A stretch of DNA of 64,000 nucleotides from the NCBI RefSeq assembly GCF_030581005.1, contig NZ_JAUQSX010000017.1:1-64000 (forward strand), given 5' to 3'. The stretch's first letter is position 1. Every line of letters starts with the position of its first letter. Positions 23,243 through 31,896 of this stretch are shown in pieces. A model generated the notes under the pieces. It ran no database searches, was not told the origin of the DNA, and saw only the letters and a list, made by a program, of their open reading frames with translations. Origin of the DNA: Hymenobacter mellowenesis. GTDB lineage: Bacteria > Bacteroidota > Bacteroidia > Cytophagales > Hymenobacteraceae. A program made the position numbers and the translations under genes.

Positions 23243-24721
23243 TCATTTTCCGCTGTTTCGTTCCCACACCTGGTAGCCGTGCGGCCACAGCGTCACGGAC
23301 GAGGCAGGGCTAGAACCACCCTTTTCCTGGCCGACGGTGGCAAAAAGCCGTTGATAAAGCTGGTCGGGCAGGGGCGGAGCGGGCAACTGCACCTGCTGCG
23401 GCTGGTCGCTCAGGTTCACGGCCACCACCACGGCGGCCCCGCCTTTCTGGCGCTCAAACGCTACTGTTCGGGCCGGGCTGGGCAGCAGCTTGAACGTGGA
23501 AGTCGCGTCGAAATTCCGCAGCGCCGGGTGCCGCTTCTTCAACTCCAGCAGCGTGGTGTAGAAACCCTGCAGCGGGTAGCCATTCCACGGAATGGTGTCT
23601 TTGTCGAAGAAGCGCAGGCGGCGTTTCATGGCCGCTTCCTGGCCGTTATACAGCATCGGGATGCCGGGCCAGAGGGTGGTGAGCACGGCTTCGGGCAGGG
23701 CGTTGGCGCCGAGGCGCTCGTACTCGCTGCCGTCCCAGGCGTTGATGTCGTGGGTGCTGGTGAAGGTCATCAGGTTCACGCCGGGCGGGTACATGCGGCG
23801 CTCGGCCGCGAGGTAGCGGGCCAGCTCGGCGGTGGGTTTCTGGCCGCGCCCGATGCTGTCGAGCAGGCCGTGCAAACTCAGGGCGTAGGTGGCGTCGAAG
23901 GCCTTTTCGAGCAGGCGGGTGTTGGGGTCAAATTCCTTGCGGGAAATGAAGGTGGGCGGAAACAACTCGTCCCATTCGGCCAGCATAAACACGGGCTTCA
24001 CCTTTTCTAATTCTGCCCGCGTGTCGTTCCAGAAATCGGTGGGCACCAGCCCGGCCACGTCGCAACGGAATCCGTCGAGGCCGGCGGTTTTCACCCAATA
24101 CACCATGCTTTCGGTCATGTACTGGCGCAGGGCGGGCTTGGAGTAGTCGAGGTCGATGACGTCCTGCCAGTCGGCCACGGGCGGGCGGAACTGGCCCTTG
24201 GCGTCGCGGGTGTACCAGTCGGGGTGCTCGGTGGTGAGGTTGCTGTCCCAGGCCGTGTGGTTGGCCACCCAGTCCAGAATGACGTGCATGCCCAGGCCGT
24301 GGGCCGTGCTCACGTAGTGCTGCAGGTCGGCCAGCGTGCCCAGGTCGGGGTTCACGGCGCGGTAGTCGCGCACGGAGTAGGCGCTGCCCAGCGTGCCCTT
24401 GCGGTGGCTGCGGCCGATGGGGTTGATGGGCATGAGCCACAGGATGCCGACGCCCATTTTCTGCAGGCGCGGCAGGTCTTTTTCAGCGGCCCGGAAGGTG
24501 CCGGCCGGCGTGTACTGCCGCACATTTACCTGGTAGATGGTGGCATTGCCGGCCCAGGCCGGATGCCGCACGGTGAAGGCCGACGAGTCGGGCGCTGCGG
24601 CCGGCGCCTGGGCCGTTTTGCCGGTTTCGGCGGTGGGTTTGGTGCCCGACTGGCAGGCGCTCAGCAGCAGCAGCGGCAGGAGCAGCACCCGCAACGGGGA
24701 GGAGATGGCGTGAAGCATCAT
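23243..24721 (-). CDS. lipoprotein GH13 alpha-amylase family enzyme
   Basis: 492 aa. Lipoprotein signal with lipobox LLSAC (C23), then a short Ala/Thr/Pro linker and a GH13 barrel: DWVANHTA, FRCDVAGL with nucleophile D221, LAEWDE with E249, STHDINAWDG with H324-D325. The catalytic core is closely related to the cytosolic enzyme at 17822-19162; the added lipid anchor would put this copy in the periplasm or on the outer membrane. Expected to cut maltodextrins or starch fragments. 34 nt upstream of the DUF421 gene on the same strand. Confidence 0.9.
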   Translation of the reverse strand: MMLHAISSPLRVLLLPLLLLSACQSGTKPTAETGKTAQAPAAAPDSSAFTVRHPAWAGNATIYQVNVRQYTPAGTFRAAEKDLPRLQKMGVGILWLMPINPIGRSHRKGTLGSAYSVRDYRAVNPDLGTLADLQHYVSTAHGLGMHVILDWVANHTAWDSNLTTEHPDWYTRDAKGQFRPPVADWQDVIDLDYSKPALRQYMTESMVYWVKTAGLDGFRCDVAGLVPTDFWNDTRAELEKVKPVFMLAEWDELFPPTFISRKEFDPNTRLLEKAFDATYALSLHGLLDSIGRGQKPTAELARYLAAERRMYPPGVNLMTFTSTHDINAWDGSEYERLGANALPEAVLTTLWPGIPMLYNGQEAAMKRRLRFFDKDTIPWNGYPLQGFYTTLLELKKRHPALRNFDATSTFKLLPSPARTVAFERQKGGAAVVVAVNLSDQPQQVQLPAPPLPDQLYQRLFATVGQEKGGSSPASSVTLWPHGYQVWERNSGK

Positions 24722-24782
24722 GGAAAAATAATTGGGCCGCTGACAGGCAGTCTGCTATGTCCGGCTACGGCTGCGTCATCAG

Positions 24783-25250
24783 CTATTGTTTTGGCAAGTT
24801 AGATTCTGAAACCAGACCACCCAGAAAATCGCCATAAACAAACTTGTTCAGCTGCCCTTCCGAGCTCGGCAAGCCCACGATATCCATTAGCTCCTGGTAT
24901 TTGGTAGCTACCCGTTCCCGGTCTTCGGTATCCAGTTCGTCGGCATCGATTTGAGCCAGGCCGGCCGCCAGGGCCTGCAAGTACTGCTCCTGGGTGGGCT
25001 GCGCGGCAGTGATGCGAATAAAGGCATCGGCCGACTGGTTGAGCACCGCATTGAGCACGGGCCGGATTTCCGCCGGCCAGGCCCCGGTGTACATGGAATC
25101 CGCATCAAATTTGGCCTGGGTCTTAAAGGCTTGGAGCTGCGATACGGCAGTAGCGGGAACGTGCATGGGGTGCTGGGTTTGGGAAGAACAGGCAGGCAGC
25201 AACAGCGCAGACAGCACCGCAAAAAGCAACCGATAGAATGAAAAGGACAT
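24783..25250 (-). CDS. small lipoprotein, DUF4844-like
   Basis: 155 aa with lipobox LLPAC in MSFSFYRLLFAVLSALLLPAC. The mature part is helical (LQAFKTQAKFDADSMYTGAWPAEIRPVLNAVLNQSADAFIR ...), resembling DUF4844; that assignment is tentative. Function unknown. The start is supported by an exact -7 element TAGCTTTG ending 5 nt upstream. Confidence 0.75.
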   Translation of the reverse strand: MSFSFYRLLFAVLSALLLPACSSQTQHPMHVPATAVSQLQAFKTQAKFDADSMYTGAWPAEIRPVLNAVLNQSADAFIRITAAQPTQEQYLQALAAGLAQIDADELDTEDRERVATKYQELMDIVGLPSSEGQLNKFVYGDFLGGLVSESNLPKQ

Positions 25251-25255
25251 GGCTC

Positions 25256-25263
25256 CAAAGCTA
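25256..25263 (-). promoter_or_regulatory. -7 promoter element TAGCTTTG, 5 nt before ATG
   Basis: Exact TAnnTTTG match whose end is 5 nt from the ATG of the small lipoprotein gene, predicting a leaderless mRNA. Confidence 0.5.
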
Positions 25264-25441
25264 CAGGATGTGCACCGAAGCAGTGTGAGCAACCGGGCGG
25301 GAAGAAGTCTGGCCGGGCACCAACGTCTTTCGCTTGGGATTGAAGCCAATCCAAACGGTGGGCCCGCCCGTTACAGCTCAGGCAACGGCTGCTGAGCAAC
25401 GCAGTAGTCGCCAGTCTTTTTCGGTTCACTCAGTACAACGT

Positions 25442-26569
25442 ATGATTTCACCTTCGCCGCCCACCATCCGAAAGCCCACACTGCGGGCGCTGCTGGGGCT
25501 GGCGTGGGCGCTATTCGGCGGCTTGGCCTGGGCCGTAGTGCGCACCGGTGGGCCCAGTTGGGATGCCCCAATTTTACTGTTCTGGCACCGCCACGCCACG
25601 CCGGCGCTCGATGCGCTGGCGGTTTTCTTCACTATTGTGGGCAATACCGGGCCCATGGTGGGCCTGGGCGTGCTGGTACTGCTGGCGCTGCTGCGGCGCC
25701 GGGCGTGGCATTCGGCGGTGGTCTGGACGCTCTCGGTCGGCGGCTCCATGCTGCTCACGCAGGTTATCAAGGCGCTGGTGGCGCGGCCCCGGCCCACGCT
25801 CTGGCTCAGCCTGCGGCCCGAAACCACGCTCAGCTTCCCCAGCGGCCACGCCATGGACACGGCAGCCATTGCCACGGCGCTTATTTTCCTGCTCTGGCAC
25901 AGCCGTTTTCGGGCATGGGCCGTGGTGTTGGGGCCGCTGTTTGCGCTGGCCGTGGGTTGGGCGCGCATGTACCTGGGCGTGCATAACCCCTCCGATGTGC
26001 TGGCCGGCTGGGCCGCTGCCGTGGGCTGGGTGCTGCTGGTGCAGCTGGTGGCCGGGCGGCGGGGACGTATGACGTATATTGGGCGTATGAAATCCTTTGC
26101 TGCTCTGACGCTGCTCGTTGCCCTGGCCGCGTGTTCTAAAGATGCCCCGGAAGCGCCGCCGGTTCCGGCCACTTCTGTAGTGTATACCGACGGAGCAGGC
26201 AAGACCACCACGCTGTCCACCTTCCAGGCCTCGCTCAGCACCCCGCCGCCTTCGACCTCGGGGCAGGCGCGGCGCATTCTGGTGCTGAAGTCCAATTTGC
26301 CCGATGGCACCACGCTGGAACTGCTCTACTACTACGTGGGCAGCACTTTTCCCACTTCCACCGGGCCGGTGCAGCTCGATGAGTTCGTGCAGTCGGCCAA
26401 CTACCCCATCGGGGGAAATGCCAACGGCGGGCCGTTTTTCGGCGGCTCCTCCACGGGTACCCTCACGGTGGACAGCGTAACGCCCGCCCTTTGCAGCGGC
26501 ACATTTGCCGGGCCTATGGTGGTGGGCGGGCCCCGGGTGCGGCTGGCGTTTCAGCGCGTGCCGCTGTAG
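25442..26569 (+). CDS. PAP2 phosphatase fused in frame to a lipoprotein-like domain
   Basis: 375-codon open frame. Residues 1-~209 are a PAP2 membrane phosphatase with several membrane helices and motifs K110..R117-P, P133-S-G-H136 and A-R175..H181..D185 (the Ser of the third motif is Ala). Such enzymes dephosphorylate lipid phosphates or undecaprenyl pyrophosphate. Without a stop the frame continues into MKSFAALTLLVALAACSKD (M216), a textbook lipoprotein signal with lipobox LAAC, then ~140 residues of unknown type. Either a fusion whose signal acts as an extra membrane segment, or two proteins with a second start at 26087. The 3' end overlaps the convergent GNAT gene by 19 nt. Confidence 0.75.
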   Translation: MISPSPPTIRKPTLRALLGLAWALFGGLAWAVVRTGGPSWDAPILLFWHRHATPALDALAVFFTIVGNTGPMVGLGVLVLLALLRRRAWHSAVVWTLSVGGSMLLTQVIKALVARPRPTLWLSLRPETTLSFPSGHAMDTAAIATALIFLLWHSRFRAWAVVLGPLFALAVGWARMYLGVHNPSDVLAGWAAAVGWVLLVQLVAGRRGRMTYIGRMKSFAALTLLVALAACSKDAPEAPPVPATSVVYTDGAGKTTTLSTFQASLSTPPPSTSGQARRILVLKSNLPDGTTLELLYYYVGSTFPTSTGPVQLDEFVQSANYPIGGNANGGPFFGGSSTGTLTVDSVTPALCSGTFAGPMVVGGPRVRLAFQRVPL

Positions 26570-27147
26570 CCCAAGCCGTCCATTCCCGAGATGCCCGCCA
26601 TTATCGGGTTGTGCGCCTCGTACCAAAAGCAGCGGGTGCTACCCTCGGTAAACTCATTGCCCTCGCGGAGCCTGATTTTCGTCAGAATACGCCGCGAGCC
26701 CATGTTTTCGGCATCCGCGTAGGCGCAGATACGGAGCAATTTCAGGGTTTGAAATCCATAATCAAGCCACGCTTGGGCTGCTTCAAAACCGTATCCCTGC
26801 CCCCAGAACGGCGGCCGGAACCGGTAGCCGAGGTCGTAGAAATCGTGCTGGCCGTTCACGGGCCCAGCCACGAGCTTCAGCCCGGCCCAGCCCATAAACT
26901 CGCCGTTTTCGCGTAGCAGCACGGCCCAGCGCCCAATGCCAGCCGCCGCGTATTGCGCCCGAATGAAGGCAATGGTGGCCGCACTTTGGGCCAGTTTGGT
27001 TACCATCTGCCCGCCCACGCCGCCCAGATAGCGGTGCACGGCCGGGTCGGAGTCGAGGGCAAACATGCCTGGCGCGTCATCGGCCGTGAGAGGGCGGAAA
27101 TGCAGGCGGGCAGAATTGAAAGGCTGTGTGGCGGAGGGGTGGAGCAT
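26551..27147 (-). CDS. GNAT family N-acetyltransferase (RimJ/RimL-like)
   Basis: 198 aa. Begins with the typical LHFRPLTADDAPGMFAL strand-helix, has the acetyl-CoA loop in the DLGYRFRPPFWGQGYGFEAAQAWLDYGF region (Q-G-Y-G, a variant of Q/RxxGxG/A) and the conserved ADAENMGSRRILTKIRLRE segment. Belongs to the Ala/Ser-specific N-terminal acetyltransferase-like group; acceptor unknown. The start at 27147 is preferred over 27174. Its 3' end overlaps the PAP2-lipoprotein frame by 19 nt on the opposite strand. Confidence 0.87.
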   Translation of the reverse strand: MLHPSATQPFNSARLHFRPLTADDAPGMFALDSDPAVHRYLGGVGGQMVTKLAQSAATIAFIRAQYAAAGIGRWAVLLRENGEFMGWAGLKLVAGPVNGQHDFYDLGYRFRPPFWGQGYGFEAAQAWLDYGFQTLKLLRICAYADAENMGSRRILTKIRLREGNEFTEGSTRCFWYEAHNPIMAGISGMDGLGYSGTR

Positions 27148-27186
27148 AGAGGAAATAACTGAAAATTTCGCCAACGGCCAATGCTT

Positions 27187-28680
27187 CTAAGGCGCCGGTT
27201 TCTTTGCCGCTAACTCCTTCAGCGCCGCTTCCAGCGTGGCAATGGCGGCCGGGTTGCTGGGGCGCGGGGCGTTGGAATCGATAACCAGGCCATCGGGGCC
27301 GATTAGCCAATATTGGGGCACGCCCCGCTGCCCCCACAGCCGGCGGAGGGCCGGGTCGGCCAGCTGGCCCAGCACCTGTACTTGATTGGACGCGTCGGCC
27401 AAGTGGTCGGCGGCTACGGCCCGGCGCCAGGCGGCGGCACTGGCATCAATGGAATAGCTCAGGAACACCACTTGGCCGGCGCGCCCCGCAAACCGGGCCT
27501 GCAAGGCCTGCAGGGCGGGCGCCTCGGCCCGGCACGGGTGGCACCAGCTCGCCCACACGTCCAGGTACACCAGCTTGCCTTGCAGGTCGGTCCAGCGGAC
27601 GGGGCGGCCGTTCAGGTCGGTCATCGCGAAGGCTGGCGCGGGCTGGCCGGCTCGATATTCTGCCAGCCGGGCGGCGCGCCAGTTCAGCGCCGACAATAGG
27701 TCGTCTTGGGCACCCAAGGCCCGAAAGTCGGCCATTCGGGCGCCAAAGTCGCTCTGTTTGCCGGCCCTCAGCAGCTCGTCCAGCACCTGGGCCAGCACGT
27801 AGTTGCGAGTGGGGCCAGCGGGTAGTACCTGCCGCACAGTATCATAAGCCCACGGAAACTGCTGGGGCAGGAAGGCGGCAAACGGCAGCGCCTGCCGCCG
27901 CTCACGCAGCAGATAGGTGGCGTAGCTGCGCGCAAATTCCCGGTAAGCCCGGTGCGCCAGCAGCGAATCCTGCGGCAGCGGCAGCTCCGCCAGGAAGCCG
28001 TAGTAGGCGGCGGGCATGCGCCGCACCACGCTGCCCTGCGGCCAGTTGTCGTACTCATAAGCCGTGGTAGCGGCCAGCAGCGCGTGGCCCCAGTCGTAGC
28101 GGATGGCCGCTGCTTCCTGGCGCCGGAGCGCCGGGGGCAGTGGGTGAGCAAGGTCGGCGGTGCGCAGCACGGCCCCGGCGCGCTGGCGGTAGCGGTCGGC
28201 CAGGTCGCGCATGCGGGCGGGGTTTTGAGGCTCGGGGCGGCCTTCGGGGGCATTGTAAAAATTGTTGGTGCGGGCCCGGCGCTGGGCGGCGCGGTAATAG
28301 TTGACGGCGGCCCCGCGGCCGGTGAAGTGCAGGCTTTTTTTGAAATGCCGGGCATCGGCCGTTAGCGTGAGGGTATCGCCGGGGCTCAGCCACAGGTCGG
28401 TGTAGTGCCGCACCTTTTCCGGGCGGCCCAGGCCCCACTGCGCGGCTACGGGCCGGGGCAGGCTGTCGAGCACGAACTGAAACTCGCCCTGCGGGCTGAG
28501 GCGAACCTGTTTCAGCGCAGGCGAAGGGTCGAGCAGATTGCGCGGCCGGGTCAGAAACACCACGGAGTCGCGGGCGTGCAGCACGCGGCCCCGCACCACC
28601 GCTGGCGCCGTGGGCTGGGCCGCTACCCGGCCGTAGCTAAGTAACAAGAGGCACCAAAGCAGCTTTTTAGGAAAGCCCAT
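27187..28680 (-). CDS. TlpA-like thioredoxin-domain protein (WCHPC variant)
   Basis: 497-aa exported protein. Signal peptide MGFPKKLLWCLLLLSYGRVAAQ; long N-terminal region (to ~residue 345) with DUF4369-like beginnings (VVRGRVLHARDSVVFL) and a helical middle; C-terminal thioredoxin domain with C380-H-P-C383 in DVWASWCHPCRAEAP. The His at the second position is a more oxidising type than the CGPC of the two shorter paralogues. Lies 21 nt downstream of the exported GH31 gene on the same strand, so the two are probably one operon. Confidence 0.85.
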   Translation of the reverse strand: MGFPKKLLWCLLLLSYGRVAAQPTAPAVVRGRVLHARDSVVFLTRPRNLLDPSPALKQVRLSPQGEFQFVLDSLPRPVAAQWGLGRPEKVRHYTDLWLSPGDTLTLTADARHFKKSLHFTGRGAAVNYYRAAQRRARTNNFYNAPEGRPEPQNPARMRDLADRYRQRAGAVLRTADLAHPLPPALRRQEAAAIRYDWGHALLAATTAYEYDNWPQGSVVRRMPAAYYGFLAELPLPQDSLLAHRAYREFARSYATYLLRERRQALPFAAFLPQQFPWAYDTVRQVLPAGPTRNYVLAQVLDELLRAGKQSDFGARMADFRALGAQDDLLSALNWRAARLAEYRAGQPAPAFAMTDLNGRPVRWTDLQGKLVYLDVWASWCHPCRAEAPALQALQARFAGRAGQVVFLSYSIDASAAAWRRAVAADHLADASNQVQVLGQLADPALRRLWGQRGVPQYWLIGPDGLVIDSNAPRPSNPAAIATLEAALKELAAKKPAP

Positions 28681-28701
28681 GGGCGAAAGCGAATTTACCA
28701 A

Positions 28702-31700
28702 TTAGCGCGTCACAATCAGGCGCTGGTGCTGGCCGGCGGCCTCGGCCACGTACACGCCGGGCGGCAGGGGTCGGAGGGCGTCGTCGCGGGCGTCCCAGGG
28801 CAGGGCGTGGGGGCCGGGCGCGGCGTCCAGCGGCAGCGTCCGCACCACGGCGCCCTGCGCGTTACGGATGCGCAGCTGGCCGGGCCCGGCCGCGCGGCTG
28901 GCCAGCCGGGAGTAGCGCAAGGTGGTGCCGCCGGGCCCGAAGCTGCGGCTGTCCGGGCCTTCCAGCGTCAGCGTTTCGGGGGCCGCATCAGCGGCAGTGG
29001 CGGGGAGGATTTTCAGGCCGCGCAGGCTCACGTCCACGCCGGCGTTCATCAGGAAATGCACTTCCAGCTCGTGCTTCACCGGGTCGTAAGAAAACCCTTC
29101 GGCGGGTACGGGCTTTTCGTCGAAATAAATAGCCGTGGGCGGCGCGGCTACGCGCTGCACCAGCAGCCGCACGTAGCGGAACACCGGCTGGCCCGGGTAT
29201 TCGCCGTTGCTGCTCAGTATCACGTCGGTCTGCTCCGGCGTGCAGAAGCCACGCATGGTCAGCGTTTCGTACTGCCGCCGGGTCAGGGCCTGGGCTGAGT
29301 GCCCTTCGTCGTCATACATCGTGAATTCCGATTCCTCCATGCTGGGGTCGGGGTAGTAGCGCAGTAGCAGGGTGTCGGGGCGGTAGAGCGCGGTGCTGGG
29401 CCGGTAGGCCGTCATCGGCAGGAAGGCGCCGCCCCGCACCAGCAGCGGCGTGTGGGCCAGCGGCGCGGGCACGCCCACCACGCGGTTGCCGGCGTAGGTC
29501 TGGTTGGTGTAAAAGTCAATCCAGTTGCCGCTGGGCAGCAACACGTTGCGCCGCCGTTGGCTGGGGTGAAGCACGGGCGCCACCAGCAGGTTGGGGCCGA
29601 GCAGGTACTGGTCGTTGGGCGGCGGCAGCGTTTTGAGCGGAGAATCGGATGGGGAACTGGTGACGACATCCCGATAGAAACGCTCTCTATCCTTCGGCGG
29701 ACCCCAGCCGTCGTCGGTACTTATTTCCGCCTGGTATTCGGCTTTGGACGGCGGCGGCGGCGGGGTTCTCCCATAGCCACTGTTGAAATCGGTGGCCCGC
29801 ACCAGCGGCAGGCCGCGCGCCGTGTTCTGCCAGGCCAGCGTGTAGAGGTACGGCAGCAGCTGGTAGCGCAGGTGGACCGCGTCGCGCACGCTGCTTTTGT
29901 ATGGGTCGGGGTAGTAATAAGGCTCCGGCGGCACGCCCTCGCCGTGGGGGCGCAGGATGGGGCAGAGGCTGGCCATCTGCAGCCAGCGCGTGTACAGCTC
30001 TGGGTCGATGCCGCCCACGCAGAAGCCGCCCGCGTCGGAGTGCATGTAGCCCACGCCGCCCTGGCCCATGCCTACCATCACCGGCACCTGGGCCTGGAAG
30101 CCGCTCCAGGAGCGGTTGATGTCGCCCGACCACGGAAACACCGCGTTGCGCTGCATGCCTGCCCAGCCCGAGCGGGCCAGGTTGAACACCCGCTCGTCGG
30201 GGAAATCCCGGGCGTAGCCTTCGCTCAAAATGCCCGCCCAGCTTTGGCCGTAGGCGTTGTGCACGGCGCGGGCCGGGCCGGGCGCGTGCTGCATGGCGGC
30301 GGGGTGGTTTTCGGGCTCGCCGAGGTCGCTCCACCAGCCGGCCGCGCCCTCATCGTGCAGCTTCTTGTAATAGCCCCACAGCCAGTCGCGCGTCCGGGGC
30401 CTGAACACGTCCAGAATGTTGGCCGGCCCCGCCCAAAACGACGCCACAGTGAACGGCTGGCCCGCCGCCGTGGTGCCCACCAGCCCGCGCGTCCGCACCG
30501 TCGAGTCGTTGCGCGAGGTCCGCATCACGTAAGGTTCCGAGATTAGTATCGTCTTCACGCCCTGCTTGTTCAGGCTACTCATCATGCCCGCTGGGTCGGG
30601 AAAATGGGTTTTGTCCCAGCTCAAATCGCCCTGCCGCGTGGTGCCGCCAAACCAGTACAAGTCCAGCACCAGCGCGTCGAGCGGGAAGTTTTCGCGGCGC
30701 ATGCGGGCGGCCACGTTCTGCATCTCCCCGTCGCTCTTGTAGCCGAAGCGGCTTTGGATGAGGCCCAGCGCCCAGCGCGGTGGCAGCGGCTGCCTGCCCG
30801 TCAGGGTGGTGTAGCGGCCCAGAATTTCGGCCTGGTTCCGGCCCGTTATCACGAAATAGGAAAGCGAAGTCAGCCCTTCGCCGCCATATTCCAGCACGTT
30901 TTTATCGGTCTTGCCCAGGTCGAGGTAGCCGGGCGCGTGGTTGTCGAAAAACAGCATGTAGCCCCGGCTGCTCAGCACCGTAGGCAGGGCGATGTTCAGG
31001 TTGGGCTCATTGTTCTGTGAGCCATAGTGGGCCTGGTTGTACAGTTCCAGGCGGTAGCCGCGCCGGTCCACGGGCAGGGCGCGCGAGCCGGTGCCGTACA
31101 GCTGCTCGCCCGGCGCGAGGCGGAAGCGGACGCCCACACCGCCGGGCTCCGGCCCGGGCGCTTCCGGGGCGGAAGCCCTGGCGGTAATCCGGCGAAAAGC
31201 TCCCCTCACTTCCGATACCAGCGTGTCGGCGCCATCCACAATGCTCACGCGCAAGGGATTTTTATGCACGACGGCCCGGAAGGAAAGTGCGCCCGGCAGC
31301 GCAAAAACGAGCTCCTGGCGACTGTTGCGCACCAGCCGGGCCAGCGTTTTGCCGTCCAGGTTGTCGGCGTTGGCGCCCGGCACTGCGCTGGTGTCGGGCC
31401 GTTGCATCACCGCTACTGCCCGTTCGGCCGTCGAATCAGGGTAGCTACGCTGGTCCGGAGCCGCATACTCGACCCTGACCACGTGCCGGTCCCAAGGCCG
31501 CACCCGAATGGTACTGCCGTCGGTGGCATCGATGACGAGCATGCCGTTGCGGAACGAATGCGACCGGTACCGCCCGCCCGGCACCGCCCGCGCCGGCAGC
31601 ACGCGCCGCCCAAACGGGTCCTGTGCCGGCTGGCCGTCGTTGGCGCGCTGGGCGTAGGCATCGGGAGCCAGAAACACCGCTACCAGAGCGGCTACAGAAC

Positions 31701-31725
31701 CAAAAGCGCGTAGAACAACTTTCAT
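28702..31725 (-). CDS. exported GH31 alpha-glycosidase with C-terminal sorting-like domain
   Basis: 1007 aa. Signal peptide (to ~residue 26), N-terminal beta domain, GH31 barrel with nucleophile D467 in WWSDLGEPE and the motif GDINRSW downstream, C-terminal beta domains, and a last ~55-residue FlgD/T9SS-like module (LRIRNAQGAVVRTLPLD ... LPPGVYVAEAAG). It should release glucose or xylose from alpha-linked glycans outside the cell. Unusual: a ~50-residue Pro-rich insertion (GRTPPPPPSKAEYQ ... SPLKTLPPP) between the barrel and the conserved DQYLLGPNLLVAPV. The start at 31725 is ATG; the TTG before it is ignored. Confidence 0.9.
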   Translation of the reverse strand: MKVVLRAFGSVAALVAVFLAPDAYAQRANDGQPAQDPFGRRVLPARAVPGGRYRSHSFRNGMLVIDATDGSTIRVRPWDRHVVRVEYAAPDQRSYPDSTAERAVAVMQRPDTSAVPGANADNLDGKTLARLVRNSRQELVFALPGALSFRAVVHKNPLRVSIVDGADTLVSEVRGAFRRITARASAPEAPGPEPGGVGVRFRLAPGEQLYGTGSRALPVDRRGYRLELYNQAHYGSQNNEPNLNIALPTVLSSRGYMLFFDNHAPGYLDLGKTDKNVLEYGGEGLTSLSYFVITGRNQAEILGRYTTLTGRQPLPPRWALGLIQSRFGYKSDGEMQNVAARMRRENFPLDALVLDLYWFGGTTRQGDLSWDKTHFPDPAGMMSSLNKQGVKTILISEPYVMRTSRNDSTVRTRGLVGTTAAGQPFTVASFWAGPANILDVFRPRTRDWLWGYYKKLHDEGAAGWWSDLGEPENHPAAMQHAPGPARAVHNAYGQSWAGILSEGYARDFPDERVFNLARSGWAGMQRNAVFPWSGDINRSWSGFQAQVPVMVGMGQGGVGYMHSDAGGFCVGGIDPELYTRWLQMASLCPILRPHGEGVPPEPYYYPDPYKSSVRDAVHLRYQLLPYLYTLAWQNTARGLPLVRATDFNSGYGRTPPPPPSKAEYQAEISTDDGWGPPKDRERFYRDVVTSSPSDSPLKTLPPPNDQYLLGPNLLVAPVLHPSQRRRNVLLPSGNWIDFYTNQTYAGNRVVGVPAPLAHTPLLVRGGAFLPMTAYRPSTALYRPDTLLLRYYPDPSMEESEFTMYDDEGHSAQALTRRQYETLTMRGFCTPEQTDVILSSNGEYPGQPVFRYVRLLVQRVAAPPTAIYFDEKPVPAEGFSYDPVKHELEVHFLMNAGVDVSLRGLKILPATAADAAPETLTLEGPDSRSFGPGGTTLRYSRLASRAAGPGQLRIRNAQGAVVRTLPLDAAPGPHALPWDARDDALRPLPPGVYVAEAAGQHQRLIVTR

Positions 31726-31884
31726 CAACGACGAGTCGGGTGGGAGGTGGCACGTGGTGGCAAGTTACAGCCGAAGCCTATTCTCTTGATTCTGGCCTCC
31801 TAAAGGCAGCAGTTGTAGCCAGAATATTCAGGTAAGCTGAACCATAAAGCCCAGCCTGGGACGTTTTCCCAATCTGGTAGATAT

Positions 31885-31892
31885 TACCTTTG
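31885..31892 (+). promoter_or_regulatory. -7 promoter element TACCTTTG, 4 nt before ATG
   Basis: Exact TAnnTTTG match ending 4 nt before the ATG of the NYN gene. Predicts a leaderless mRNA. Confidence 0.55.
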
Positions 31893-31896
31893 CTAT

